Source: Halanaerobium hydrogeniformans (GTDB taxonomy: Bacteria; Bacillota; Halanaerobiia; Halanaerobiales; Halanaerobiaceae). From it: DNA of 64,000 nucleotides. Made by a program: the position numbers and the translations under genes. Each line of letters opens with the position of its first letter. Within the stretch, counting starts at the first letter, position 1. The notes below the pieces were generated by a model. It worked only from the letters and a program-made list of their open reading frames with translations, was not told where the DNA came from and ran no database searches. Shown here piece by piece: positions 16,901 to 25,758 of the stretch. Location of the stretch: the NCBI RefSeq assembly GCF_000166415.1, contig NC_014654.1:1736001-1800000 (forward strand). Reading direction: 5' to 3'.

Positions 16901-17549
16901 TATCTGCAATTCTCCTCATTTCTGCTAAAGCTGCTGCCGGTTCTTCCTGTCCAAATATAGCTGAACCAGCTACAATAATATCAGCTCCTGCATCAACTAT
17001 TGTTTTCAAGTTATGAGTTTTAATCCCTCCATCAACCTCTATTTTACAGTCATAATTATTCTCTTTAATAATTTTAGATAGACTTTTAATTTTTTCAGTT
17101 ATTTGTGGTATATATGCTTGACCACCAAAACCGGGATTTACAGACATAATTAAAATCTGATCCAGATCAGGCAGTAAATATTTCAATCCTTCAAGTGGAG
17201 TTGCAGGATTAAGAGAACAACCTGCTTTAATTCCCATCTCTTTAATCATCTGAATTACTCGATGCACATGTTCGGTAGCCTCTACATGAACGGTTAAAAT
17301 ATCTGAACCTGCTTCAGCAAATTCTTTTATATATCTTTCTGGTTTCGTAATCATCAAATGGGTATCAAATGGTAAATCAGAATGAGATCTTAATGCTTTA
17401 ATTAAAGTTGGGCCAAAGGTTATATTTGGAACATAAACTCCATCCATCACATCAAAATGTAAGTAATCTGCTTCTTTAACAGATTTCAACTCTTCTTTTA
17501 GCTGACTAAAATCAGCTGAAAGTAATGAGGGTGCAAATTCAGTTTTCAT
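16893..17549 (-). CDS. rpe: Ribulose-phosphate 3-epimerase
   Basis: Interconverts ribulose 5-phosphate and xylulose 5-phosphate in the pentose phosphate pathway. The 218-residue TIM-barrel protein contains PSLLSADF, the metal-binding LHFDVMDGVYVPNITFG, DTHLM, MSVNPGFGGQ and EVDGGIK segments, all standard for Rpe, including both catalytic aspartates. ATG start follows GGAGATTAG. It shares the base at 17549 with the rsgA stop, indicating translational coupling within the rsgA-rpe-thiN unit. Confidence 0.97.
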   Translation of the reverse strand: MKTEFAPSLLSADFSQLKEELKSVKEADYLHFDVMDGVYVPNITFGPTLIKALRSHSDLPFDTHLMITKPERYIKEFAEAGSDILTVHVEATEHVHRVIQMIKEMGIKAGCSLNPATPLEGLKYLLPDLDQILIMSVNPGFGGQAYIPQITEKIKSLSKIIKENNYDCKIEVDGGIKTHNLKTIVDAGADIIVAGSAIFGQEEPAAALAEMRRIADNG

Positions 17550-18409
17550 TAATATCTAATCTCCTTCTCTTTTAATTCTGTATAAATCTCTTTATAATTA
17601 TCATATCTTTTTTTAGATATTTCCCCAGATTTTACTTCTTTTTTTACTTTACAACCAGGCTCGTGAATATGGTTACAGCCATTAAATCGACAGTCATTGT
17701 TTAATTGAGCAATCTCAGGAAAATACCAGGATAAATTTTCAGCTTCAATATCCAGGTCAACTTTAGACATCGAAGAAAAACCAGGAGTATCAGCTATCCA
17801 ACCTTTATTTTCCAAGGATAAAAGCTCTACTAACCTAGTTGTATGAACTCCTTTTTTTAACTTTTTACTGACTGAAGCTGTTTTTAAATCAGCACCTTTA
17901 ATAATTTCATTTAAAAAGGAAGATTTTCCAACCCCAGATGGTCCTGTTAAAACATTGACTTTTTTATCTAGTGTTTTTAATAAAGGTTCAAAATTAAGAT
18001 TTTCTTTTACACTTATAAAGTAAACCTGATAGCCAGCTTTTTTGTAATCATCAAATTGCCTTTTATAACCAGCTTCAGCTAATTCAATTTTATTAATAAC
18101 TATTAAGGGTTCAAAACCAGAGCTCTCAACTAAAAGTATAAACCTATCGAGTAGTGAAGATTTAAATTCTGGTTTTTTTAGGGAATGCATGATTAAAACC
18201 TGATCAACATTAGCAATTTTTGGCCTTTTTAATAAATTTTTACGGGGAAGAAAATCTTCTATAGTAAGTTCTTCTTTATTTATTTTTACATAGTCTCCAG
18301 GATATAGTTTTTCCTGAATTCTACCCCTAATACTACATTTATAAATATTTTTTTCACTATCAGCAACAAAGAAAAACCCACCAATTGATTTAATTAAAAT
18401 TCCCTGCAT
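17549..18409 (-). CDS. rsgA: Ribosome small subunit-dependent GTPase A
   Basis: Circularly permuted GTPase that checks late 30S assembly. The 286-residue product has an N-terminal OB fold (about 1-60), then G4 VINKIE before G1 GPSGVGKSS (about 156-164) and G3 DTPGFS, the permuted order that defines the family. The C-terminal zinc site is visible in CRFNGCNHIHEPGCKVK. ATG follows GGGGGTTAAATAATT. Between prkC and rpe, as in Bacillus (cpgA). Confidence 0.97.
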   Translation of the reverse strand: MQGILIKSIGGFFFVADSEKNIYKCSIRGRIQEKLYPGDYVKINKEELTIEDFLPRKNLLKRPKIANVDQVLIMHSLKKPEFKSSLLDRFILLVESSGFEPLIVINKIELAEAGYKRQFDDYKKAGYQVYFISVKENLNFEPLLKTLDKKVNVLTGPSGVGKSSFLNEIIKGADLKTASVSKKLKKGVHTTRLVELLSLENKGWIADTPGFSSMSKVDLDIEAENLSWYFPEIAQLNNDCRFNGCNHIHEPGCKVKKEVKSGEISKKRYDNYKEIYTELKEKEIRY

Positions 18410-18417
18410 CTAATTAT

Positions 18418-20421
18418 TTAACCCCCAACTTTTTCAGTTTTGATTAATTGATTATCAAAATAGATTTTTATCTCAGTTTCTCCTTTGCTCCAAATATCTC
18501 TAATCACATTTTCTCCAGGCTGATGAAGAGCATTATAAACTTCATCTTCACCATTATCATCAATAACAACTATTTTTACCTGCTTATCATCAGTTCCTGT
18601 AACATTAACGTTAATTCTATTTAGATTATAGTCTTCCTCTTCTAAATTATTAGCTGAGCCACGACTGATAACAAAATCAACCGCAATTCCACGAGGTAGA
18701 TATTCACCAGCTCTCACACTTTGAGAAATCACCTGGCCATCTATAAAACGATTGGATTCTTCAACCCTTACATTACCAATATTTAAACCACTTTCTCTAA
18801 TTAATTCAAAAGCTTCTTGCTGCTTTAAACCAGTTAAATCAGGCATTCTAACAGAAATATCTCTTTCACCTCTGCTGACAAAAAGTGTAATTTCACTTCC
18901 ACTTTCTACTTCTGCTCCAGCAGCAGGAATTTGATTAATTACTGTACCTGGATCTACTGAAAGTCTAAAAATATATTGGATATTTCCACTTTTAAGTGCT
19001 AAATTTTCTAATTCTATTAAAGTTTCTCTCAATGTTTTGTCAACAAAATTGGGAACTTCAATCAATTTTGAGCCCTGACTAACAGTTATATTTATAGGAC
19101 GACTTTGTTTTACCCTGGACCCTCCTGCAGGTTGCTGATTTACAATGTGATTTTCTGCAATATCATCACTGTAAACTCTTTCTTCGGCTTCTCTTAAACT
19201 TAAGCCCTGTTCTGAAGCAAGTGACCTTGCTTCATTTAAAGATTTACCCTCTATATCAGGTACCTCAACTATAGGCACATCAGTATAACTTCTGAAAAAA
19301 TAAAACCCTCCTCCAATAAATAATGCTGCTAAAACAACAACTAGGGCAATAATACTTCCTAAACTTTTTAATAAAGATTCATTTTCTTGATTGTCATTTA
19401 GGTTATCACCATTATCTTTTTTGCTTTTTTTCTTATTTGCTAGCTCTTTTTTTAGCTGTTTTTTATTTTTGCTATTTGTACTATTTTCAGCTTTGGAGTT
19501 GTTTGCGATTTCCTCTAAATTAAAATCTGATTTTTTCATAATCTTGGTTTCATCAGCATTAAAGTCACTTTGATCTTTGTTACTGCTGAGCGGTTGGTTT
19601 TTTAAATTTTTTAAAATATGAGTAATTCTATGTCGCATTTCTCTGGCATTATTATATCTATCTATCGGATCTTTGGCCATCGCTTTCATGATGAGCTGAT
19701 TGACTTCTTCAGGAATATCATTATCAATTTCTGTAGGGCTAATGGGCTGCTCTTGAATATGTTTTAGTGCTACAGAAATTGGACTTTCACCTTTAAAAGG
19801 AAGCTCACCGGTAATCATTTCATATAAAACTATCCCGAGCGAATATATGTCAGAATAAGCTTTTATTTCTCCACCTTTTGCCTGTTCAGGTGAAAAATAA
19901 TGAGCACTTCCTACTACTGTATCAGTTACTCTCACGGTAGAAGAGTTAACAGCTCTAGAAATCCCAAAATCGGTTATTTTCACCTCCATATCTTCAGTTA
20001 AAATAATATTATGGGGTTTTATATCACAATGAACAATTTGATTACCATGGGCTATAGAAAGTGCAGCAGCAATTTGGCTGGCAAATTCTAAAGCCTCAAC
20101 TATAGAGAGTTTTCCCCTCTCTTTGATAAGATCCTTTAAAGTTTTGCCTTTAACTATTTCCATTACCAAATATATTTTTTGATCATCAACTACAATATCA
20201 TAAATGCTTACAACATTGGGATGAGATAATTTGGCAACAGCTCTTGCTTCCTGGTGAAATTTTTCTTTAAAATCATTATCAGAACTATATTCAGGCCGCA
20301 GCATTTTTATAGCAACAGTTCTCTGAAGCAGAGTATCTCTAGCTGAATATACTATTGCCATTCCACCTCGACCAATTTCTTCTATTATTTTATATCTATT
20401 ATTTAAAATCTTATCCTGCAT
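18418..20421 (-). CDS. prkC: Membrane Ser/Thr protein kinase with PASTA domains
   Basis: Senses cell-wall fragments or lipid II outside the membrane and phosphorylates cytoplasmic proteins. Kinase domain about 10-270: glycine loop GRGGMA at 17-22, Lys39, DFG at 151-153. The catalytic loop reads HCD at 131-133, Cys for the common Arg, so it is a non-RD kinase. A charged juxtamembrane region precedes a single membrane helix (about 353-376). Three PASTA repeats follow (about 383-450, 452-518, 521-590), then a C-terminal tail of some 75 residues of unknown function. Its partner phosphatase is encoded 30 bp upstream. Confidence 0.95.
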   Translation of the reverse strand: MQDKILNNRYKIIEEIGRGGMAIVYSARDTLLQRTVAIKMLRPEYSSDNDFKEKFHQEARAVAKLSHPNVVSIYDIVVDDQKIYLVMEIVKGKTLKDLIKERGKLSIVEALEFASQIAAALSIAHGNQIVHCDIKPHNIILTEDMEVKITDFGISRAVNSSTVRVTDTVVGSAHYFSPEQAKGGEIKAYSDIYSLGIVLYEMITGELPFKGESPISVALKHIQEQPISPTEIDNDIPEEVNQLIMKAMAKDPIDRYNNAREMRHRITHILKNLKNQPLSSNKDQSDFNADETKIMKKSDFNLEEIANNSKAENSTNSKNKKQLKKELANKKKSKKDNGDNLNDNQENESLLKSLGSIIALVVVLAALFIGGGFYFFRSYTDVPIVEVPDIEGKSLNEARSLASEQGLSLREAEERVYSDDIAENHIVNQQPAGGSRVKQSRPINITVSQGSKLIEVPNFVDKTLRETLIELENLALKSGNIQYIFRLSVDPGTVINQIPAAGAEVESGSEITLFVSRGERDISVRMPDLTGLKQQEAFELIRESGLNIGNVRVEESNRFIDGQVISQSVRAGEYLPRGIAVDFVISRGSANNLEEEDYNLNRINVNVTGTDDKQVKIVVIDDNGEDEVYNALHQPGENVIRDIWSKGETEIKIYFDNQLIKTEKVGG

Positions 20422-20451
20422 AAGTTCACCTCAATTATCCTTAAAAGGCAG

Positions 20452-21171
20452 TTAATTATTATCACGGCTGAGAAGAATAAAAGTAATATTATCTCTTCCA
20501 CCATATTTTAGTGCTCTATTAAGTAGTTCATCTGCTAATTTGTCAAAATTATCATTATGAGCTGCCATTAAATTTTCTAATTCACTATTCCTAAGCATAT
20601 CTGTTAGCCCATCAGTAGCCAGTAAGACTATATCTTCATTTTTTAAATTTTTCTGTCCACTATCAATATCAAGATCTTTTTGTATGCCTAATGCCTGTGT
20701 AACAATATTCTTTCGAGGATGATTAAACGCTTCATCTTTAGTTATTTTACCATTGCGCAGCATTTGAGCAACAAGGGAATGATCTTTAGAAATTTTCTTT
20801 AATTTATTATCAAGGCTGCGAAAGATATAGATTCGACTATCACCTAAATTAACATAAAACAAATTATTTTCTTCAATGAAAACAGCTGCAAAAGTGGTTC
20901 CCATCCCAGCATATTTTTGGTTTTCCTGACTTGTTTTGATAATATTATTATTAATTTTATTGGTTAAATTTTCAAGAGATTTTATTGGATTCTCTTTATC
21001 TATATTATATTCAGAACAAATCTTTACTGCAATATTACTTGCTACCTCGCCTGCAGCATGACCTCCCATACCATCAGCAACCATAAAAAAGGGTACTGTC
21101 TGGTCAAGGTAATAATTATCTTCATTAGAAATTCTAATTTTACCCTTATCACTAACAGCTTTATAGCGCAT
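20452..21171 (-). CDS. prpC: PP2C-type Ser/Thr protein phosphatase
   Basis: Metal-dependent phosphatase that reverses PrkC phosphorylation. The 239-residue catalytic domain shows ISNEDNYY, DGMGGHAAGEVAS (metal-binding aspartate), GTTFAAV, NLGDSRIY, LLATDGLTDML and GRDNITFILL in order, all the PPM family motifs. No extra sensory domain is attached. The rlmN-prpC-prkC-rsgA order is conserved in Firmicutes and supports the pairing with the kinase. Confidence 0.95.
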   Translation of the reverse strand: MRYKAVSDKGKIRISNEDNYYLDQTVPFFMVADGMGGHAAGEVASNIAVKICSEYNIDKENPIKSLENLTNKINNNIIKTSQENQKYAGMGTTFAAVFIEENNLFYVNLGDSRIYIFRSLDNKLKKISKDHSLVAQMLRNGKITKDEAFNHPRKNIVTQALGIQKDLDIDSGQKNLKNEDIVLLATDGLTDMLRNSELENLMAAHNDNFDKLADELLNRALKYGGRDNITFILLSRDNN

Positions 21172-21182
21172 ATTTTTCCTCC

Positions 21183-22226
21183 TTAGCTCTCTTGTCTTTT
21201 TAATTGGCCACAGGCTGCATCAATCTGGCTACCCATTTCTCTTCTCAAACTAACCTGTATACCATTATTATCTAAAGTGCTGTAAAAACTATCTATAACT
21301 TTCTGCACAGGCTTTTTAATATTAAGTTCAGGAACTGGGTTAGCAGGAATTAAATTAACATGACAGTTAATTCCCCTTAATAGTTCCACCAACTGAACAG
21401 CCAGCTCCGGGCTATCATTAACACTATCCATCAATACATATTCAAAAGTAACCCTTCTACCAGTTTTTTCAATATAGTCTATTACTGCTGTTAATAATTG
21501 ATTTAAATTATATTTTTTGTTGATAGGCATAATTTTATTTCTTAATCTATCATTAGGTGCATGGAGAGAAACGGCCAGACCGATCTGATCATTTCTATCG
21601 GCTAATTTTTTTATCTCTGGTACCAAACCAACTGTAGAAATTGTCATTTTTCGCATCCCAATATTTAAACCATTATCTGAGTTGATTATTTCGACTGCCT
21701 GCATTAAATTTTCGAAATTTGCCAGCGGTTCACCCATTCCCATAAATACTATATTACTTAAACGGGGTTCAGCAAATTCATCTCTGCTGATATCAGCCTG
21801 AATTTTTAAAACCTGGTCAATTATTTCAGCAGTGGTTAAATTTCTTTCTAAACCATTAATGCCTGTTGCACAGAAAGAACACCCTAAGCCACAGCCTACC
21901 TGAGTTGAAATACAGGCACTGTGACGGGCAGACTCTGGAAAAGGGAGATATACTCCTTCAATATTTTCACCGTCTTTAAGTTCCCAGAGATATTTAATTG
22001 TACCATCGGCAGCTTGACTTTTAGCCTTTTCTTTTAAATCAGTGATCTCATAATTATCATTTAAATATTCTTTAAGTTCCCCAGGAATATTTTTCATTTT
22101 TTCAGTTTCAGAGATACCATTTTTATATAACCAGTTAAATACCTGTTCACCACGATAGGCTGGAAATCCAGCATTTTTTAGTTCCTTTATTAACTCATTT
22201 CGTTTTAATTCTTTTAAATCCTTCAT
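21183..22226 (-). CDS. rlmN: 23S rRNA/tRNA (adenine2-C2)-methyltransferase RlmN
   Basis: Radical SAM enzyme that methylates C2 of A2503 in 23S rRNA and A37 in some tRNAs. The 347-residue protein has the [4Fe-4S] motif C-x3-C-x2-C in GCGLGCSFCATG (about 115-125) and the C-terminal AACGQL cysteine that forms the methyl-enzyme intermediate. FMGMGEPLANF, and LAVSLHAP are also typical. It sits between rsmB and prpC as in Bacillus (yloN). Confidence 0.96.
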   Translation of the reverse strand: MKDLKELKRNELIKELKNAGFPAYRGEQVFNWLYKNGISETEKMKNIPGELKEYLNDNYEITDLKEKAKSQAADGTIKYLWELKDGENIEGVYLPFPESARHSACISTQVGCGLGCSFCATGINGLERNLTTAEIIDQVLKIQADISRDEFAEPRLSNIVFMGMGEPLANFENLMQAVEIINSDNGLNIGMRKMTISTVGLVPEIKKLADRNDQIGLAVSLHAPNDRLRNKIMPINKKYNLNQLLTAVIDYIEKTGRRVTFEYVLMDSVNDSPELAVQLVELLRGINCHVNLIPANPVPELNIKKPVQKVIDSFYSTLDNNGIQVSLRREMGSQIDAACGQLKRQES

Positions 22227-22236
22227 AAATATTAAT

Positions 22237-23571
22237 TCACGCTCCGTTTTTTAGCAGTGCATAGAAAAAACCCTCTGAATTTATTAATCCAGGTAATATT
22301 TCTACATATCCATTGCTTTTTATTTCTAATCCTGTTATATTTTTTATTTTTTTGTTTAAATCCAATAATTCTAAAGATTTATTTTCTGTTAAAATCCGTT
22401 CAATTAAAAGCTGATTTTCTTCTCTTGTAAGTGTACAGGTTGAATATAGCAGCATTCCTTCACTTTTAAGTTTAGAAATATTATTGTTTAAAATTTCATA
22501 TTGTAATTTAGCCATATTTTTTATATCTTTTTCTTTTTTCTGCCACTTTATTTCGGGTTTTGCAGAAATTAATCCCAGACCGGAACATGGTAAATCAGCT
22601 AAAATCCTGTCATATTTTTTTTCGCTTTGATATTCTGCAGCATCTGCTTTTTCTAAACTAACATTTTTTACACCCAGCCTTTGCATATTTTCTTTAATCA
22701 AATTTAAGCGAGTTGGATTAATATCTAAAGCTTTTATATGGCCTGTGTTCTCCATCAGCATAGCTAAATGGGTAGTTTTACCCCCGGGTGCTGCTGCTAG
22801 ATCAAGAACATCCATATCCTCTTTAGGCTCAAGCAGCAAAGAAGCTAAGCCGGCTGAGGTGCCCTGTATATATGCACCACCCTTTTTAAATACTTCTGTA
22901 TCAACAGGATTATTTGCATTTAAAAGATTATAAAAACCCGGGACAAAAGTCTCTTTAAAATCCAGTCCTTCTCTTTTAAGACTCCTTAAAAACTCCTGTT
23001 TGGACATCTTTAAAGAATTATGGCGATAAATTACCTCTGCTCTTTTATTACCTGCCTTAATAATTTTTTCGGCTTTTTCTATTCCATATTGATCAATAAA
23101 CCTTTTGATCATCCATTCTGGATAAGAATATTTGATTGAAAAATGTTTGAGAGGTGATTTTTCCCTGGGGATTATTGAAACTTGATCTATTTTTCTATTT
23201 ACATTTCTTAAAATTCCATTTACAAAAGCTGCCGCTCCTTTATTTTTCAGCATTAATTTTACTGCTTCTACACTTTCATAAATAGCAGCTCTAGCAGGTA
23301 TTTTATCAAGAAAAAGGAGCTGATAGATCCCAATTCTCAGCCCCAGCAGTACTTCTTTATCCATCTTTTCTAGACTTTTATTAGAAAAATGTTTGATTAT
23401 ATGATCTAAATATAATTTATTTCTAATCACACCATAAAATATTTCAGTAAATAAGTTTTTATCACGCTGATCAGTTATTTCTTGTAAAAAAGAATCCAGT
23501 AAAAGCGTAGAATAGCTTCCTTTTTCAACTCTGGCAAGGGCTTCGATTATTTTAGTTCTTAAATTTGTCAT
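22237..23571 (-). CDS. rsmB: 16S rRNA (cytosine967-C5)-methyltransferase RsmB
   Basis: Methylates C967 of 16S rRNA. The 444-residue protein has an N-terminal NusB-like RNA-binding domain (about 1-140) and a C-terminal SAM domain with DLAAAPGGKTTHLA, the PCSGLG cysteine and the STCTLTREEN cysteine, the two-Cys arrangement of m5C methyltransferases. I start at the ATG at 23571, one base past the preceding stop; a TTG at 23592 would overlap the upstream gene. The fmt/zinc peptidase/rsmB/rlmN order supports the assignment. Confidence 0.95.
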   Translation of the reverse strand: MTNLRTKIIEALARVEKGSYSTLLLDSFLQEITDQRDKNLFTEIFYGVIRNKLYLDHIIKHFSNKSLEKMDKEVLLGLRIGIYQLLFLDKIPARAAIYESVEAVKLMLKNKGAAAFVNGILRNVNRKIDQVSIIPREKSPLKHFSIKYSYPEWMIKRFIDQYGIEKAEKIIKAGNKRAEVIYRHNSLKMSKQEFLRSLKREGLDFKETFVPGFYNLLNANNPVDTEVFKKGGAYIQGTSAGLASLLLEPKEDMDVLDLAAAPGGKTTHLAMLMENTGHIKALDINPTRLNLIKENMQRLGVKNVSLEKADAAEYQSEKKYDRILADLPCSGLGLISAKPEIKWQKKEKDIKNMAKLQYEILNNNISKLKSEGMLLYSTCTLTREENQLLIERILTENKSLELLDLNKKIKNITGLEIKSNGYVEILPGLINSEGFFYALLKNGA

Positions 23572-23572
23572 C

Positions 23573-24262
23573 TTAATCTCTACCCAAACCAAAAAGCAAT
23601 AAAATTCTTAACAAGTTGGCTAATGCGACCAGAGTTGCAGCTACATAGGTAAAGGCTGCTGCTCTCAGTACTTTTTTAGCTCCTTTAATCTCTTCTGAAC
23701 TCAAATAGCTGTTCGTCTGCAGCTGAGCAATAGCTCTATTACTGGCATTAAACTCAACTGGTAGTGTAACTAAATGAAACAGAAATGCAGCTGAAAAAAG
23801 TACAAATCCGGTTAAAATTAAAAAATCTGCTCTGATAAAAAAACCAAAAATAGCCATTGGTAGTCCCAAACTGGAACCTAAATTAGCTGCTGGAACCAAA
23901 GAAGCTCTCATTGCCAGTGGCTTGTATGATTCGGCATCCTGCAGAGCATGTCCTGCTTCATGAGCGGCAACTCCGATAGCCGCTATGGAGCTACTGGAAT
24001 AAACGTCCTGAGATAAATTCAAAACTCTATTTTTAGGATCATAGTGATCAGTTAAGTTCCCACTTGTTTTTTTAATATTTACCCCAGTAATATTTTTATT
24101 CTGCATTATCTTTCTGGCAGCTTCTGCGCCAGTTAAACCGGAATCACTATAAATTTCACTATATTGATTAAAAGTGCTTTTAACTTTATATTGAGCATAA
24201 ACTGCAATCAAAAGCGCAGGTATTATGATTATCATTGTTGGATCAAAGAAAAATGGATACAT
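23573..24262 (-). CDS. Membrane zinc metallopeptidase, YugP family
   Basis: A 229-residue integral-membrane protein with the zinc-peptidase motif HEAGH (near residue 102 in AAHEAGHALQDAE), followed by the family's RASLVPAANLGS segment. Hydrophobic helices lie at the N-terminus (about 5-22) and in two or three C-terminal segments. The YugP/Zn-peptidase_2 family is widespread in Firmicutes but has no known substrate. ATG follows AAGGAGGG. It stands between fmt and rsmB, a frequent clostridial order; the 83-bp gap upstream holds no clear terminator. Confidence 0.88.
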   Translation of the reverse strand: MYPFFFDPTMIIIIPALLIAVYAQYKVKSTFNQYSEIYSDSGLTGAEAARKIMQNKNITGVNIKKTSGNLTDHYDPKNRVLNLSQDVYSSSSIAAIGVAAHEAGHALQDAESYKPLAMRASLVPAANLGSSLGLPMAIFGFFIRADFLILTGFVLFSAAFLFHLVTLPVEFNASNRAIAQLQTNSYLSSEEIKGAKKVLRAAAFTYVAATLVALANLLRILLLFGLGRD

Positions 24263-24345
24263 CTATAAGTCCCTCCTTAATATCTTATATTATTTTATCA
24301 GATATTATTATTAAATTTAAATATATTTTCTATTTTAAAATTAAA

Positions 24346-25278
24346 TTAGCGAAATTTTTGACCGGGCTCTAAATCATATCCATTTAAAAAGTCAGATACT
24401 GATAGTTTTTTGGCACCAGCTGGCTGTAGCTTTTTAATAGCTATAACTCCCTCACCAGACTGGACTAAAATTTTATTATTATCAGCCTTTAAAATAAGTC
24501 CTGCTTCTTTATCACTTTGCTGATCAGATATTTCCACCTGCCAGATTTTAATTCTATCCCCTTTAAGATGGGTATATGCACCTGGCCAGGGATTTACTCC
24601 TCTAACTAAGTTATAGATATCTTCTGCACTATTACTCCAATCAATTTCCCCTAGTGATTTATCAATTTTATAGGCAAAAGTTGCTTTATCTTCATCCTGG
24701 CTAATCCTGGGAGCCGTTCCTTTTTTAATATCTTTTAATGTTTTTATAAGAAGCTCAGATCCCTCTTCTGCCAGACGATCATGAAGATCACCAACCGTAT
24801 CATCACGCTTAATTTTAATTTCCTGTTGATAAATTATATCTCCATCATCCCAACCAGGCCCCATGTACATTGTTGTATTACCGGTAATTTTTCGACCATC
24901 GATAATAGCCCGATGAATAGGGCTAGAACCTCTGTATTCTGGTAATAAAGAAGCATGGAGGTTAATACAGCCTTCTTTGGGTAAATCTAACAGCTCTTCA
25001 CTTAGTTTTTGACCAAAAGCTACTACAACAACAAAATCTACCTGAAATGCCCTTAATTTATCTAAAAAAGCTTCTTTGTTAACATTATCACTTTGAAGAA
25101 CAGGTAGTTCTAGGTCCAAAGCGGTTTTTTTAACAGCAGAAAATTGAACTTTCTGCCCTCTTCCTCTTTCTCTATCTGGTTGAGTAACAACTGCAGCAAT
25201 TTCTATCTCCGGATCTGATGCTATTCGTCTTAGTGACGGAACCGCAAAATCGGGTGTACCCATAAAAATAATTTTCAT
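24346..25278 (-). CDS. fmt: Methionyl-tRNA formyltransferase
   Basis: Formylates initiator Met-tRNA with 10-formyl-tetrahydrofolate. The 310-residue product begins IIFMGTPDFAVPSL, and has HASLLPEYRGSSPIHRAI with the catalytic histidine and a GWDDGDI segment with the catalytic aspartate (DDGD instead of the commoner DTGD). A C-terminal tRNA-binding domain with NPWPGAYT follows. Def, which removes the formyl group, is encoded immediately upstream with a 4-bp gap, the classic def-fmt pair. Confidence 0.97.
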   Translation of the reverse strand: MKIIFMGTPDFAVPSLRRIASDPEIEIAAVVTQPDRERGRGQKVQFSAVKKTALDLELPVLQSDNVNKEAFLDKLRAFQVDFVVVVAFGQKLSEELLDLPKEGCINLHASLLPEYRGSSPIHRAIIDGRKITGNTTMYMGPGWDDGDIIYQQEIKIKRDDTVGDLHDRLAEEGSELLIKTLKDIKKGTAPRISQDEDKATFAYKIDKSLGEIDWSNSAEDIYNLVRGVNPWPGAYTHLKGDRIKIWQVEISDQQSDKEAGLILKADNNKILVQSGEGVIAIKKLQPAGAKKLSVSDFLNGYDLEPGQKFR

Positions 25279-25282
25279 ATAA

Positions 25283-25735
25283 TCACTCCACTAATTCTAC
25301 CATTTTATCTATAAATAAAACACCATCTAAATGATCTATTTCATGCTGAATTGCTCTAGCTTCAAATCCTTCAGCAATAATTTCTATTTCTTCTCCATCT
25401 CTATTTAAAGAACTTACCTTAATTTCTTTTGAGCGAATAACTTCACCGGTTCTACCAGGTATGCTCAAGCATCCTTCTTCCATTATCATCTTTCCATTTT
25501 CTTCAATTATTTCAGGATTAATTAAAACAATCTTATTTCCTTCTCCAATATCTATCACTGCAATTCTTTTTAAAATACCTACTTGAGGTGCAGCTAATCC
25601 TACTCCCTCTTCAGCATACATTGTTTCAAACATATTATCTATTAATTGAATGGTTTTCGGTGTAATTTTATCAACCTTTTTGGCTTTACTCCTTAAAACT
25701 GGATCACCAATCTCTCTAAGCTTTAATACAGCCAT
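25283..25735 (-). CDS. def: Peptide deformylase
   Basis: Removes the N-formyl group from nascent proteins using Fe2+ or Zn2+. In 150 residues the three signature motifs are complete: GVGLAAPQ, EGCLSIPG (metal-binding Cys) and QHEIDHLDG (two metal-binding His and catalytic Glu). ATG follows AGGAGGTAG. It is between priA and fmt as in many bacteria. Confidence 0.97.
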   Translation of the reverse strand: MAVLKLREIGDPVLRSKAKKVDKITPKTIQLIDNMFETMYAEEGVGLAAPQVGILKRIAVIDIGEGNKIVLINPEIIEENGKMIMEEGCLSIPGRTGEVIRSKEIKVSSLNRDGEEIEIIAEGFEARAIQHEIDHLDGVLFIDKMVELVE

Positions 25736-25758
25736 AAATATCTACCTCCTAAATTATA

